Assembly (NCBI RefSeq): GCF_014640635.1
Contig: NZ_BMHI01000001.1
Coordinates: 744,001-808,000 of the forward strand
From: Flexivirga endophytica
GTDB taxonomy: Bacteria > Actinomycetota > Actinomycetes > Actinomycetales > Dermatophilaceae
Direction: 5' to 3'
DNA: 64,000 nucleotides
The stretch's first letter is position 1. Every line of letters begins with the position of its first letter. Under the pieces are notes generated by a model. It was not told where the DNA came from, did not search any database, and saw only the letters and a list, made by a program, of their open reading frames with translations. A program made the position numbers and the translations under genes. Of this stretch, positions 7,471 to 16,192 are shown piece by piece.

Positions 7471-10400
7471 TCAGCCGGCGAGGTGGTCCCAGCGGCTGCG
7501 CAGGTCGGTCCACGGCCCGATGTCGGTGATCACACCGTCCACCAGCACGACGACGCGGTCGGCCTGGCCCAGCGCGGCGCGTTTGGACGTCGCACCGATG
7601 ACCGTCGTGTGCCGGGTGCGCAGCGCGTCCCACAGCTCGATCTCGGTGCTCGCGTCCAGCGCGCTCGAGACATCGTCAGCGAGCAACAGCTCGCTCTGCG
7701 TCGCCAGAGCACGGGCCAGCGCCAGTCGCTGCACCTGACCGCCGGACAGTCGCACACCGCGGTGGCCGATCACCGAATCGGGTCCGCCGGCTGCCTCGAC
7801 GTCGGGCGTCAGCCGTGACGTGGCGACCGGCTCCTCGAAGGGCCGGTCGGCGTGACCCAGCTGGACGTTGTCGGCGAACGTGCCCGACAGCACACGCGGC
7901 ACCTGCGCCACGTGGGCGACCTGAGCCGGCCGCAGGAACGCCTGCCCGTCGCTGACCTCCTCGTGGTTCCACTGCAGCGAGCCACTGTGCGACAACAGGC
8001 CCGCGAGCGAGCTGAGCAGGCTGGACTTGCCCGACCCGATCTGACCCAGCAGCAGCACGAACTCGCCGCGCTGCACAGTCAGGTCGACACCCGTGACGCC
8101 GATCGTCCCGTCGTCGTGTATGGCGGAGAAATCGCGAATCGTCAACTCTCGCAACGGATTGCGTGCGACCTTCGGCGGCTCCGGTGCGGTGCCCGCCAGC
8201 AGGTCGATGTCGGGGGACAGGCTGACCAGGTCGACGCCACCGGCGAACCGGCTGGTGGCCTTCTGCCACGCCCGCGCTCCGGGCGCCTCGGTCACGACGG
8301 CTCCGGCGACGCGGCCGAACCAGTCGAAGCCGCTGACGGCGTTGGCCACCAGGATGGCGGTCGCCAGCCCCCAGACGCCTTCGAGGAAGGCTGCCCAGGC
8401 GACGACGACACCGGCCTGCACCAGGATGATCGGGACGCCGTCGAGGACGGCGCGGACCCGGTGCTCGGAGATCGCCGCGTCGACGCGGCCGGCGTCGACC
8501 CGCTGCAGGTGTCGATGCACGTCGGGGGTGCGCGCGGCCAGCTTGACGGTGCGCGCCGACTCCAGTGCGGACACCAGGGCCCGGCCGAAGTTGGCCCGCG
8601 ACTCCGAGGCCTTCGCGGCGGAACGTCCGGCGATGGGCCGACCCCCGGCGGAGGCAACGGCAGCGCCGACCATCACGCCCAGCAGGACCAGACCGGCCAG
8701 TACGGTGCCACTGATGATGGCGGTCACCGCGGCGATCAGCAGACCGTTGATGAAGTCGACCCACCGGTCGGCGTACATCGCGAACCGGTCGGAGTCGAGG
8801 GCGCGACCCATGACCTCGCCGGGAGGCGTCTTGGCCAACCGGCGCCCACGGGTCTGCCCGATCAGCACGGACATACGGGTGCGCAGCAGCACCTCGACCC
8901 ACCACCGCGGATAGCGCCGGATCGCCTCGGAGAGCATCAGGGGGCCCGCGAGCAGGCTCACCACCAACAGGACGCCGAGGGTCGTCGGGGTGTGTCCGTC
9001 CTTGAGGTCCTCGACGGCATTGCCCCACACCAGACCGGTCACCGCGCCGAGCGAGCCGAGCAACGCCGATCCGAAGAAGAGCCCAATGGCGATCGCACCC
9101 CACCGTGGTGTGATCCGCAGCGCGTGGGCGACACCACGCGCCAGCGACGGGCCGTGACCCGGATCGACGATCTCGGGTGGGGGACCGGTGCGTCGCCGGC
9201 CGCCGACCCGGTGGCCGGGGTCGTACTGCTCGGCCCGCTCCTGCTCGTGCTCCTCGACCTCGTGGGCGGCGGAGGCCTCCAGCAAGGACCGGAAGGGACC
9301 TGCGGCGACGGCCAGTTGCTCCCGCGGCCCACTCTGCACCAGCCGGCCACGATCGAGCACGGCCACCAGGTCGGCCCGAGCTATCGTGCTCAACCGGTGC
9401 GCGACCAGCACCCCGGTGCGTCCGGACAGCAGTTGCTCGGCGGCCGACACCACACGTCGTTCGGTGAGCGGGTCCATTCGCGCCGTCGCCTCGTCGAGCA
9501 CGACGACCCGGACGTCTCGCACGAGGAGGCGAGCGAAGGCGACCAATTGCTCCTCACCGGCCGACAGCGAAGTGCCGCTCGCGCCCAGCACGGTGTCGAG
9601 CCCGGCAGGGAGTCCGTCGACCCAGTCAGTGAGACCGAGCCGCTCGACGGCGTCCACGATCGTCGCGCGCGAGATGTCCGCGAAGAGCGCGATGTTCTCG
9701 GCAAGAGTGCCGACCAACAACTCGGTGCGCTGGGTGACGACACCGACGGACGAACGCAACTGTGCGAGGTCGAGCGTGGTGACATCGGCGCCGCCGAGGA
9801 AGACCATGCCCGGCGGTGGCTCGACGGCACGCGACAAGAGAGACGCCAGCGTGGACTTGCCGGAGCCGGTGCGACCGACGAGTGCCACGGTGTGCCCGGC
9901 GGGGACGTGCAGCGTCAGATCCTGTATGGCGAACGAGCCCTCGTCGTAACTGAATTCGAGGTTTTCGAGCTGTATGTCGAGAGGCGTCTCCGGCAGTGCC
10001 GCGCCGCCGGTCGGCTCCGGCTCGACCGACAGCATCTGGCGCAGTCGGATCATTGCGCCGATGCCGGTCTGCAGGTCGGGCAGGTGCCGCGCGGTCATGT
10101 CGATCTGACCGACGAAGGTGGTTGTGACGAGGAAGAGGGTCACCACTCCGGCGATGGACATGCCACCGCTGGAGACGAGCGCGATGCCGACCAGGCCGAT
10201 GCCTGCCAGCAGGCCGTGCAGCAGCACGCTGGCGCGCAGGGTGAGCAGCCACTCCAGGTCGAGCACACTCTTGAAGCGCTCGTGAATGACGGCCGAGAGA
10301 CGAGCGAGTCGGGCGATGGCGAACGGCTGGCCGACGCTGGTGCGCAGGTCGTCGGCGCCGGCGATGCTCTCCTCGAGCGCGGCGGCGTGGTCGGTCCAGG

Positions 10401-11004
10401 AGATCTCCTCGGCGACCTTGCGCCGTGCCAACTCGCCGAGCTTCGGCTTGATGACCAGGAAGGTGACGCTGGCGATGGCCGGGAACAGCAGCCACGCGGG
10501 CCACCAGGTGAAGCCGGCGATGAGCCACATCGGCACCAGAGCGACGAGTGTCTGAAGCAGACGCCACACCTGCTGGCGCAGCAGCGTGCCGACCTCGTGT
10601 GTGTCGTCGTCGACACGATCGAGCACCTCACCGACCGCTTGCTCCGACAACGCCGAAAGTGGTTGGTGCAGAGCGGCATCCAGCAGGTCGGCACGCAGCG
10701 TGCCCTCGGCACGGTCGATGATGGACGCCCAGAAGAAGCGACCGATGGTGTCGAGGATCGCGCCACCAACGACACACAGCGCGAGCAGCGTCACCAAGGT
10801 GCTGGTCGGGTGTGCGGCCAGCCGGCCGGCCACCACGGTGCCCAACACGACCCCGATCGTGCCGAGCACGAGCACCACCATGGTGAGGGTCGTTGGTATG
10901 CCGGCGAGGCGTCGCCAGCCGAGCTGTCGACGATGATCGTGCGGGGGAGTGACCGGCGGCCTGGTGACGGTGCCGTCGGCTGCACGGGTGGCGGTGGAGG
11001 TCAT
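7471..11004 (-). CDS. fused ABC exporter (TMD-NBD-TMD-NBD)
   Basis: Single 1177-residue polypeptide holding two complete type-IV ABC exporter halves. The first membrane domain spans about residues 30-330, the first ATPase about 340-570 (Walker A GRTGSGKST near 373, signature LSAGE near 477, Walker B VVLDEA near 500). The second membrane domain follows, then a second ATPase (Walker A GQIGSGKSS near 984, signature LSGGQ near 1084, Walker B LLADDVS near 1107). The catalytic glutamate is present only in ATPase 1 and the canonical signature only in ATPase 2, so one composite site is intact and one degenerate, as in heterodimeric exporters. Substrate is unknown; such proteins export drugs, lipids or peptides. 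No partner gene is adjacent. Stop at 7471 and ATG at 11002-11004 are clear. Confidence 0.9.
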   Translation of the reverse strand: MTSTATRAADGTVTRPPVTPPHDHRRQLGWRRLAGIPTTLTMVVLVLGTIGVVLGTVVAGRLAAHPTSTLVTLLALCVVGGAILDTIGRFFWASIIDRAEGTLRADLLDAALHQPLSALSEQAVGEVLDRVDDDTHEVGTLLRQQVWRLLQTLVALVPMWLIAGFTWWPAWLLFPAIASVTFLVIKPKLGELARRKVAEEISWTDHAAALEESIAGADDLRTSVGQPFAIARLARLSAVIHERFKSVLDLEWLLTLRASVLLHGLLAGIGLVGIALVSSGGMSIAGVVTLFLVTTTFVGQIDMTARHLPDLQTGIGAMIRLRQMLSVEPEPTGGAALPETPLDIQLENLEFSYDEGSFAIQDLTLHVPAGHTVALVGRTGSGKSTLASLLSRAVEPPPGMVFLGGADVTTLDLAQLRSSVGVVTQRTELLVGTLAENIALFADISRATIVDAVERLGLTDWVDGLPAGLDTVLGASGTSLSAGEEQLVAFARLLVRDVRVVVLDEATARMDPLTERRVVSAAEQLLSGRTGVLVAHRLSTIARADLVAVLDRGRLVQSGPREQLAVAAGPFRSLLEASAAHEVEEHEQERAEQYDPGHRVGGRRRTGPPPEIVDPGHGPSLARGVAHALRITPRWGAIAIGLFFGSALLGSLGAVTGLVWGNAVEDLKDGHTPTTLGVLLVVSLLAGPLMLSEAIRRYPRWWVEVLLRTRMSVLIGQTRGRRLAKTPPGEVMGRALDSDRFAMYADRWVDFINGLLIAAVTAIISGTVLAGLVLLGVMVGAAVASAGGRPIAGRSAAKASESRANFGRALVSALESARTVKLAARTPDVHRHLQRVDAGRVDAAISEHRVRAVLDGVPIILVQAGVVVAWAAFLEGVWGLATAILVANAVSGFDWFGRVAGAVVTEAPGARAWQKATSRFAGGVDLVSLSPDIDLLAGTAPEPPKVARNPLRELTIRDFSAIHDDGTIGVTGVDLTVQRGEFVLLLGQIGSGKSSLLSSLAGLLSHSGSLQWNHEEVSDGQAFLRPAQVAHVAQVPRVLSGTFADNVQLGHADRPFEEPVATSRLTPDVEAAGGPDSVIGHRGVRLSGGQVQRLALARALATQSELLLADDVSSALDASTEIELWDALRTRHTTVIGATSKRAALGQADRVVVLVDGVITDIGPWTDLRSRWDHLAG

Positions 11005-11090
11005 CGTCCGTCAACGCTACGCGGAAGCACTGACAGGCGCATTCGCATTTTCTGCCGCCGCGGGCGGATGTGAGATCTCGAGATCTCGAT

Positions 11091-11164
11091 ACGCGGCTCG
11101 TCCCTCACCGCTACTCGATCCACCAGTACGCGGCTCGTCCCTCACCGCTACTCGATCCACCAGT
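11091..11164. repeat. two perfect tandem 37-bp intergenic units plus a decayed third
   Basis: The unit (beginning ACGCGGCTCGTCCCTCACCG) occupies 11091-11127 and 11128-11164; a degraded third copy (GGCCGCTCGTTCCTCGCGGCTACTC, written here in two parts: GGCCGCTCGTTC and CTCGCGGCTACTC) runs to about 11191. It is preceded by the palindromic AGATCTCGAGATCTCG. It resembles short dispersed intergenic repeats of Micrococcales; family assignment is from memory only. Confidence 0.85.
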
Positions 11165-11214
11165 AGGCCGCTCGTTCCTCGCGGCTACTCAGGACAACGC
11201 GCGACCAGCAAGTG

Positions 11215-11267
11215 TGACGAAGGGCACGAAATCGACCGTCGGTCAGTCGATTTCGTGCCCTTCGTCA
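11215..11267 (-). terminator. 22-bp perfect hairpin downstream of proX
   Basis: Arms 11215-11236 and 11246-11267 (TGACGAAGGGCACGAAATCG plus 2 bases) are exact inverse copies with a 9-base loop. It starts 15 bases beyond the proX stop and also faces the ABC exporter's upstream side, so it isolates the two units. Confidence 0.9.
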
Positions 11268-11281
11268 AAGGGACGGGAAGG

Positions 11282-12217
11282 TCAGTCCTTCAGGTCCTCC
11301 AGCGAGCTGATCTTCATGTACTTCGGCACCGCGATCGTCAGCGGTGCGCTGTCGTACCACTTGACGATCTTGGTCAGGTCGTCGCCGTACTTCTTCCAGT
11401 AGGTCGCGTGCGTTGACGGCAACCAGCTGTCGAGGTAGAGGTCGACGTCGCCCTTGGACAGTCCGACGTAGACCGGTCCCGCGTCGGAGACCTGGGTCAT
11501 CTTCACCGTGTAACCCTTGCCCTCGAGGATCTTCTTCCACAGGTGTGTGGTGGCGACGTCCTCGTCCCAGTTGATGTAGCCGATGTTGATCGACTTCTTG
11601 CCGGCCTTGGCGGTCACGCCCTTGGACAACCCGTCGACCCAGCTCTTGTTCTTCTTCATCCAGGCGTCGACTCCGGCCTCGGGGTCGTCCTTGTGCTTGC
11701 GCAGCACGAGTTCTTCCAGTGGCGCCAACGTCGCGTCGGTCATGTGGAAGTTCTTGATCATCGCGTTGACCTCGGGGAACTCCGACGCGAAGTTCTTGGT
11801 GCCGAGGGCGTAGATGCCGTCCGGCTTGCCCATGGCGCCCTTGGGGTCCTTGAGGTCCTTGATCGGGAAGGCGCTGTAGGCCCAGTGCGGACGCCACAGC
11901 GTGACGACAATCGGTTTCTTGGCGTCGGTCGCCTTCTTGAGTGCCGCGAGCATGCTGGATGTGGTGGAGGTCTGCAGCGTCCAGTCGGACAGTCCGTATT
12001 CCTTCAACATGCGCTGGGTGGCCATCGTCAGGCCGGCGCCGGGCTCGATGCCGATGATCTTGTGGCCGACCTTGTCACCCACGCCGCTGCCGCCTCCTGA
12101 CCCTCCGGAGCCCTTGGAGCCTCCGCCGGAAGAGCCAGCCGTGCCGCAAGCACTGAGCAGGCCACCGACGCCGAGGGCCGCCATGCCGCCCAGGACGTTT
12201 CGTCGAGTTTGTTCCAT
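11282..12217 (-). CDS. proX: glycine betaine/choline-type ABC transporter substrate-binding lipoprotein
   Basis: Captures a quaternary-amine osmoprotectant outside the cell and passes it to the ProW permease. 311 residues with a twin-arginine signal TRRNVLGG near residues 4-11 and a lipobox LSAC ending at Cys24, so export is probably Tat-dependent with lipid anchoring. A Gly/Ser-rich linker follows, then an OpuAC-type periplasmic-binding fold. Strong AGGAG precedes ATG 12217. It is the last gene of a three-gene operon with proV and proW, 29 bases after proW. Glycine betaine is the family's usual ligand; choline, carnitine or ectoine cannot be excluded. Confidence 0.88.
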   Translation of the reverse strand: MEQTRRNVLGGMAALGVGGLLSACGTAGSSGGGSKGSGGSGGGSGVGDKVGHKIIGIEPGAGLTMATQRMLKEYGLSDWTLQTSTTSSMLAALKKATDAKKPIVVTLWRPHWAYSAFPIKDLKDPKGAMGKPDGIYALGTKNFASEFPEVNAMIKNFHMTDATLAPLEELVLRKHKDDPEAGVDAWMKKNKSWVDGLSKGVTAKAGKKSINIGYINWDEDVATTHLWKKILEGKGYTVKMTQVSDAGPVYVGLSKGDVDLYLDSWLPSTHATYWKKYGDDLTKIVKWYDSAPLTIAVPKYMKISSLEDLKD

Positions 12218-12246
12218 CAGTTTCTCCTCTAACTTGTGAAGGTTGC

Positions 12247-13158
12247 TCAGTTGACGCCGCCGGCGGACATCGCAGCTTGGCCCCGCGTTCGGCTCCGCAC
12301 CTTCTGGATTTCGGCGGCGAGTCCGAGGTTGCTCTTGCTCAGCCCGTCGGTGACGCGGTCCAGGAAAATGGCGAGGATGACGACGGAGACCCCAGCCTCC
12401 ACACCAAGGCCGACGTCGAGCTGGGACAGGGCTTGGAAGATTTTCTGACCGAGGCCCGGCGAGCCCACGACACCCGCGATGACGATCATCGACAGCGCGA
12501 GCATGATCACTTGATTGATGCCGGCCATGATGTTGGGCAGCGCGAGCGGCATCTGGATGCCGCGGAGAACTTCACGTGGCGTGGCGCCGAAAGCCTGGCC
12601 GGCCTCGACCATCTCCGTGTCGACCTGCCGGATGCCGAGTTCGGTCAGTCGTACGCCCGGCGGCAATGCGAATACGACGGTGGCGATGACCGCGTTGGCC
12701 GGGCCGAGACCCATCAGGAAGAGCCCGGGAAGGATGTAGACGTAGGGCGGCAGCGTCTGCATGAAGTCCAGGACGGGCCGAACGGTCGTCGAGACACGCC
12801 GTGAACGGGCGGTCCAGATGCCGAGTGGGACCGAGATGACGATTGCAAGGACACTGGCGACCACGATCTGACCCAGAGATTGCATCGCCGGTTTGAACTG
12901 GTCGAATCCATCGATCAGGAGGAAGCCAACGACTGCGAGTAACGCTGTTTTCCAGCCACGTGCCAACCAGGCGATGATGGCGAACGCGATGATGAGTCCG
13001 ATGACGGGGACATTCAGCAAGCCGTCGGTTATCCAGTTGACCGGGTGGTTGATCACTGATGCGAGGCCGTCGAAGAACCCTTGGCAGTTGTCCTGCAGCC
13101 AGTTGACGAAGTCGTCGGCCCACTCACCGAGGTGGATGCGAGGCATGACGGTGCTCAC
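12247..13158 (-). CDS. proW: glycine betaine/proline-type ABC transporter permease
   Basis: Membrane component of the osmoprotectant importer. 303 residues; about 50 N-terminal residues precede several membrane helices (FAIIAWLARGW, TALLAVVGFLLI, IVVASVLAIVISVPLGIW). The coupling EAA-type loop VEAGQAFGATPREVLRGIQMPLA is visible in the second half. The chosen GTG 13158 overlaps the proV stop by 4 bases (GTGA), which favours it over ATG 13146. The protein belongs to the OpuAB/ProW branch of binding-protein-dependent permeases, and the neighbours proV and proX complete the transporter. Confidence 0.9.
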   Translation of the reverse strand: MSTVMPRIHLGEWADDFVNWLQDNCQGFFDGLASVINHPVNWITDGLLNVPVIGLIIAFAIIAWLARGWKTALLAVVGFLLIDGFDQFKPAMQSLGQIVVASVLAIVISVPLGIWTARSRRVSTTVRPVLDFMQTLPPYVYILPGLFLMGLGPANAVIATVVFALPPGVRLTELGIRQVDTEMVEAGQAFGATPREVLRGIQMPLALPNIMAGINQVIMLALSMIVIAGVVGSPGLGQKIFQALSQLDVGLGVEAGVSVVILAIFLDRVTDGLSKSNLGLAAEIQKVRSRTRGQAAMSAGGVN

Positions 13159-14450
13159 TGGTCTTCTCCTGCCGTCGTCTTGGTCAACAGGTCATTCGCA
13201 GTATTACCCGATGGAGGGTTTCCACCTGCTTGCGGCTTCGGTGCGTCATCGGTGTCGCGAACGCCGGTTTCGTGAGCGTCCACCTGGCCGAGCGCGGCCA
13301 GCAGTGTCACCCGCGGTATGACGCCGCGCAGCTTGTTGTCCGCGTCGACCACCGGGAGCGGGAGACGCACACTCGCGGACGGTGTGAAGAGGTGCGCGGC
13401 CTGCTCGTCGACGGACACCGCGGTGTCGATCGGCTGCACGAGCGACTCGATGGTCTGGAGCTCCCGGTTCGCGGCGACCGCCTCCTCCATCACGTAACCC
13501 TGGAGGGTGCGGTCGCGGCTGACGACATACAGGCCGCGCTGCTGGTGCTCGCGCATCAGCTTCTGTGCGGCCTTCGGACCGTTGCCGATGCCGAGAGTGG
13601 CGACCGGCGGCTCCATGATCGAGCCGGCGGTCAGCACCCGGGTGCGGTCGACGTCGGCGATGAACTGCGCGACGTAGTCGTTGGCTGGGTCGGTGAGGAT
13701 CTGCTCCGCGGTGCCGATCTGCACGATCCGGCCGTTGCGCATCATCGCGATGCGGTCGCCGATGCGCATGGCCTCGTTGAGGTCGTGGGTGATGAAGACG
13801 ATGGTCTTGCCGAGCTTCTGCTGCAGCTCGATCAGCTGGTCCTGCATGTCGCGACGGATCAGCGGGTCGAGAGCGCTGAACGCCTCGTCCATCAGCATGA
13901 TGTCGGTCCCGGCGGCGAGTGCGCGGGCCAGACCGACACGCTGCTGCATGCCACCGGACAGCTCGCCCGGCCTCTGGTCGGTCCAACCGTCGAGGCCGAC
14001 CATGCTGAGCGCCTCGCGAGCCTTCTCGTTGCGCTCGCTCTCGCGCATCCCCTTGATCTTCAGCCCGTAGGCGGCGTTCTGCAGCACCGTCCGGTGCGGG
14101 AAGAGCGCGAAGTGCTGGAAGACCATGCTGATGTGCTCACTGCGGGTCTTGCGCAGTTGGGCGCCGCCCATGGCGCTGATGTCCTCACCGTGGATCAAGA
14201 CCTTGCCGGAGCTCGCGGGATGCAAACCGTTGAGCATCCGGATCAAGGTGGACTTGCCGGAGCCGGACAGGCCCATGACGACGAAGATCTCGCCCTGCTG
14301 GACCTCGAACGACGCGTCGATGACGGCGGGGGTTACGCCGTATTTCTCACGCAGTTCCGCGGCGTCGGCGCCTTCTTCGAGTCGCTTCACCACCTCGTCC
14401 GGCCGCCTACCGAAAATTTTGTACAGGTGTTGCGCCTCAAGCACCGACAC
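13155..14450 (-). CDS. proV: glycine betaine/proline-type ABC transporter ATPase with CBS domains
   Basis: Energises the ProW/ProX importer. The start chosen is GTG 14450 because AGGAGG lies 9 bases upstream; this gives 431 aa. Motifs in order: Walker A GLSGSGKST, Q-loop, signature LSGGMQQR, Walker B LMDEAFSALDP, then H-loop FITHDL. After about residue 290 come paired CBS domains (REHQQRGLYVVSRDRTLQGY and the second ending LPVVDADNKLRGVIPRVTLL), which in OpuA sense ionic strength. First gene of the proVWX operon. The serpin gene lies divergently upstream. Confidence 0.93.
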   Translation of the reverse strand: MSVLEAQHLYKIFGRRPDEVVKRLEEGADAAELREKYGVTPAVIDASFEVQQGEIFVVMGLSGSGKSTLIRMLNGLHPASSGKVLIHGEDISAMGGAQLRKTRSEHISMVFQHFALFPHRTVLQNAAYGLKIKGMRESERNEKAREALSMVGLDGWTDQRPGELSGGMQQRVGLARALAAGTDIMLMDEAFSALDPLIRRDMQDQLIELQQKLGKTIVFITHDLNEAMRIGDRIAMMRNGRIVQIGTAEQILTDPANDYVAQFIADVDRTRVLTAGSIMEPPVATLGIGNGPKAAQKLMREHQQRGLYVVSRDRTLQGYVMEEAVAANRELQTIESLVQPIDTAVSVDEQAAHLFTPSASVRLPLPVVDADNKLRGVIPRVTLLAALGQVDAHETGVRDTDDAPKPQAGGNPPSGNTANDLLTKTTAGEDQ

Positions 14451-14659
14451 GCCGATATTCCTCCTGCTGATACAGCTTGAACCGGCCGGGGACCACGGTG
14501 ACCGGACACTCCACCGGACCACAGATCGCACACATATCCAAATTTTCCGGGCAGATCGTTATCTCGCAGTTACGAAGGGAAACTGCCCGAGAGCAACCTC
14601 CCCACGCCGGTGTGCGTCTTCCTCACAGAACCGTCGGACACGTCCAGCAAGGGGAAATC

Positions 14660-15994
14660 ATGAATCGTCGTCAGGCTCTGCAATCACTCGCGCTGGTGTC
14701 TCTCGGCACCGCTTTGGCGGGGTGTTCGTCCAGCTCTGCGAACGGATCGAAGACCGATGGGAAAACGTCTGTGCCTACTGGGAATTCGCACCCCACGGTC
14801 GCCCCTGACACGGACGGTGTGCTCGCCGTCAACGCGGCCCGGATGGCACCCGGGCCGAACGCCCGCGCCGCCGCCGATCTGACAGATTTCGGCGTGCGGG
14901 TCCTGCTCAAGACGGCCACGATCGGGCCGACCGACAATGGCTCGATCAGCCCCTATTCGATCTACACAGCGCTGGCCATGGCCGACGCCGGCGCACGAGG
15001 GACCAGCCGTCAGCAACTGGCCAAAGTGCTCGGCGGCGACCAGCAACGGCAAGCCGGCAACATCACCGCCATCGACGCCGCCGTGGCGAAGGCGGTCAAG
15101 GACAGTGCGGCACACAAGGACACGGCGGCAGTCGTGCAGGCCGCGAACTCGTTGTGGCCGGACAAACGACTGGCGGTGCGCAAGGACTACCTGCGCGAGC
15201 TCGCGACCGGTTACGGCGCGAAGATGCACGTTGTCGACTACCGGAACGATGCCGCGGGAGCGCTGAAGGAGATCAACGGCTGGGTCAGTGACCGCACCCA
15301 CGGGCTGATCCCGAATCTGTTGTCGCCCAAGGAAGTCACCTCCAGCAGCCTGCTGGAGCTGGTCAACGCCCTCTACCTCAAGGCGTCGTGGCAGGAGGAG
15401 TTCGGTGACCCGAGCTCGCCCCGGCCGTTCACGACCGCTGCCGACAAACAGGTCAAGGTGGGCTACATGACCGCGAAGGCGCGGATGCCCGTCGCGGTCG
15501 GCGACAATTGGCAGAGCGTCACCATCCCGTATGTCGGAGGCGGCCTGGCCATGACGGTCATGCTGCCCGCGAAGGGCGCGTTCGGCGCCATACGAAAATC
15601 GTTGGCGAAGGTGCTGCCGAAGGCCGTCCAGGGCAAGGCCGACGGCACGGTCACCCTGTCGATGCCGCCGTTTTCGATCGACACGCACAGTCAGCTGGCG
15701 CAGGCGCTGCAGGCCCTCGGCATCCGGCAGTTGTTCACGCCCGGCGCGGACCTGTCCGGCATCGCCGGGAAGCCCGGTGAGATCAAGATCGGCTCGGTCA
15801 CTCACCAGTCGGTGGTCAAGGTCGACCGGCACGGCACGGAGGCGGCCGCCGCGACCGGAGTCGGGATGGAGGTCGGGGCCGCGCCGCCGCAGCTGCCGAA
15901 GAAGATCGAGGTCGACCGTGCCTTCTTCTTCGCGATCCACGACACCCAGACCGGTGCCCCGCTCTTCCTCGGTCAGGTCGCTGACCCGAGCTAG
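14660..15994 (+). CDS. serpin-family serine protease inhibitor, lipoprotein
   Basis: 444-residue serpin anchored outside the cell. The N-terminus has a twin-arginine-like NRRQALQS and a lipobox LAGC with Cys22, then a Ser/Gly/Lys linker. The serpin fold is recognisable from NGSISPYSIYTALAMADAGA near 95, ELVNALYLKASWQEEF, MTVMLPAKG and the terminal FFFAIHDTQTGAPLFLGQV. The reactive-centre hinge HGTEAAAATGVGMEV (about residues 390-404) has the small residues required for loop insertion, so it is predicted inhibitory; P1 lies in GMEVGAAPPQL and cannot be fixed by eye. AAGGGG precedes ATG 14660. Stand-alone gene between proV and rpsP. The target could be an own secreted protease or a competitor's or host's protease. 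Confidence 0.93.
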   Translation: MNRRQALQSLALVSLGTALAGCSSSSANGSKTDGKTSVPTGNSHPTVAPDTDGVLAVNAARMAPGPNARAAADLTDFGVRVLLKTATIGPTDNGSISPYSIYTALAMADAGARGTSRQQLAKVLGGDQQRQAGNITAIDAAVAKAVKDSAAHKDTAAVVQAANSLWPDKRLAVRKDYLRELATGYGAKMHVVDYRNDAAGALKEINGWVSDRTHGLIPNLLSPKEVTSSSLLELVNALYLKASWQEEFGDPSSPRPFTTAADKQVKVGYMTAKARMPVAVGDNWQSVTIPYVGGGLAMTVMLPAKGAFGAIRKSLAKVLPKAVQGKADGTVTLSMPPFSIDTHSQLAQALQALGIRQLFTPGADLSGIAGKPGEIKIGSVTHQSVVKVDRHGTEAAAATGVGMEVGAAPPQLPKKIEVDRAFFFAIHDTQTGAPLFLGQVADPS

Positions 15995-16028
15995 CGCCGT
16001 GTGCCGCTCGCGGAGTGAGTTGCACCGA

Positions 16029-16058
16029 TTGGGCAGCAGGCCCACGCTCTGGCAGAAT
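16029..16058 (+). promoter_or_regulatory. rpsP promoter candidate
   Basis: TTGGGC (16029-16034) and CAGAAT (16053-16058) are 18 bases apart, with a TG extension before the -10. The 12-base block CTCTGGCAGAAT recurs exactly upstream of rplS, and a close form precedes pyrH. The start codon is about 135 bases downstream. Confidence 0.6.
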
Positions 16059-16192
16059 GAACGGCGTACTCGTGCGCCCGTGGGCCCTCTCACCTGCGGT
16101 GTCGCACGCCTACCCCCGAGCAACGGTTCCCCGGTGTGTCCCCACCCCGGTCTCGCCGCTGCTCTTGAAACATGTTGAAGGAGACCACAGAC

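Noticed and set aside
7852-11073. Very long plus-strand open frame opposite the ABC exporter
   Set aside because: Codon-bias shadow: composition is Asp/Gly/Gln/Arg-rich, no family motif, and the minus strand has complete ABC signatures.
11091-11164. CRISPR array
   Set aside because: Two abutting identical units without unique spacers.
14477-14659. N-terminal extension of the serpin
   Set aside because: It would place about 60 non-signal residues ahead of an evident lipoprotein signal that has its own AAGGGG site.
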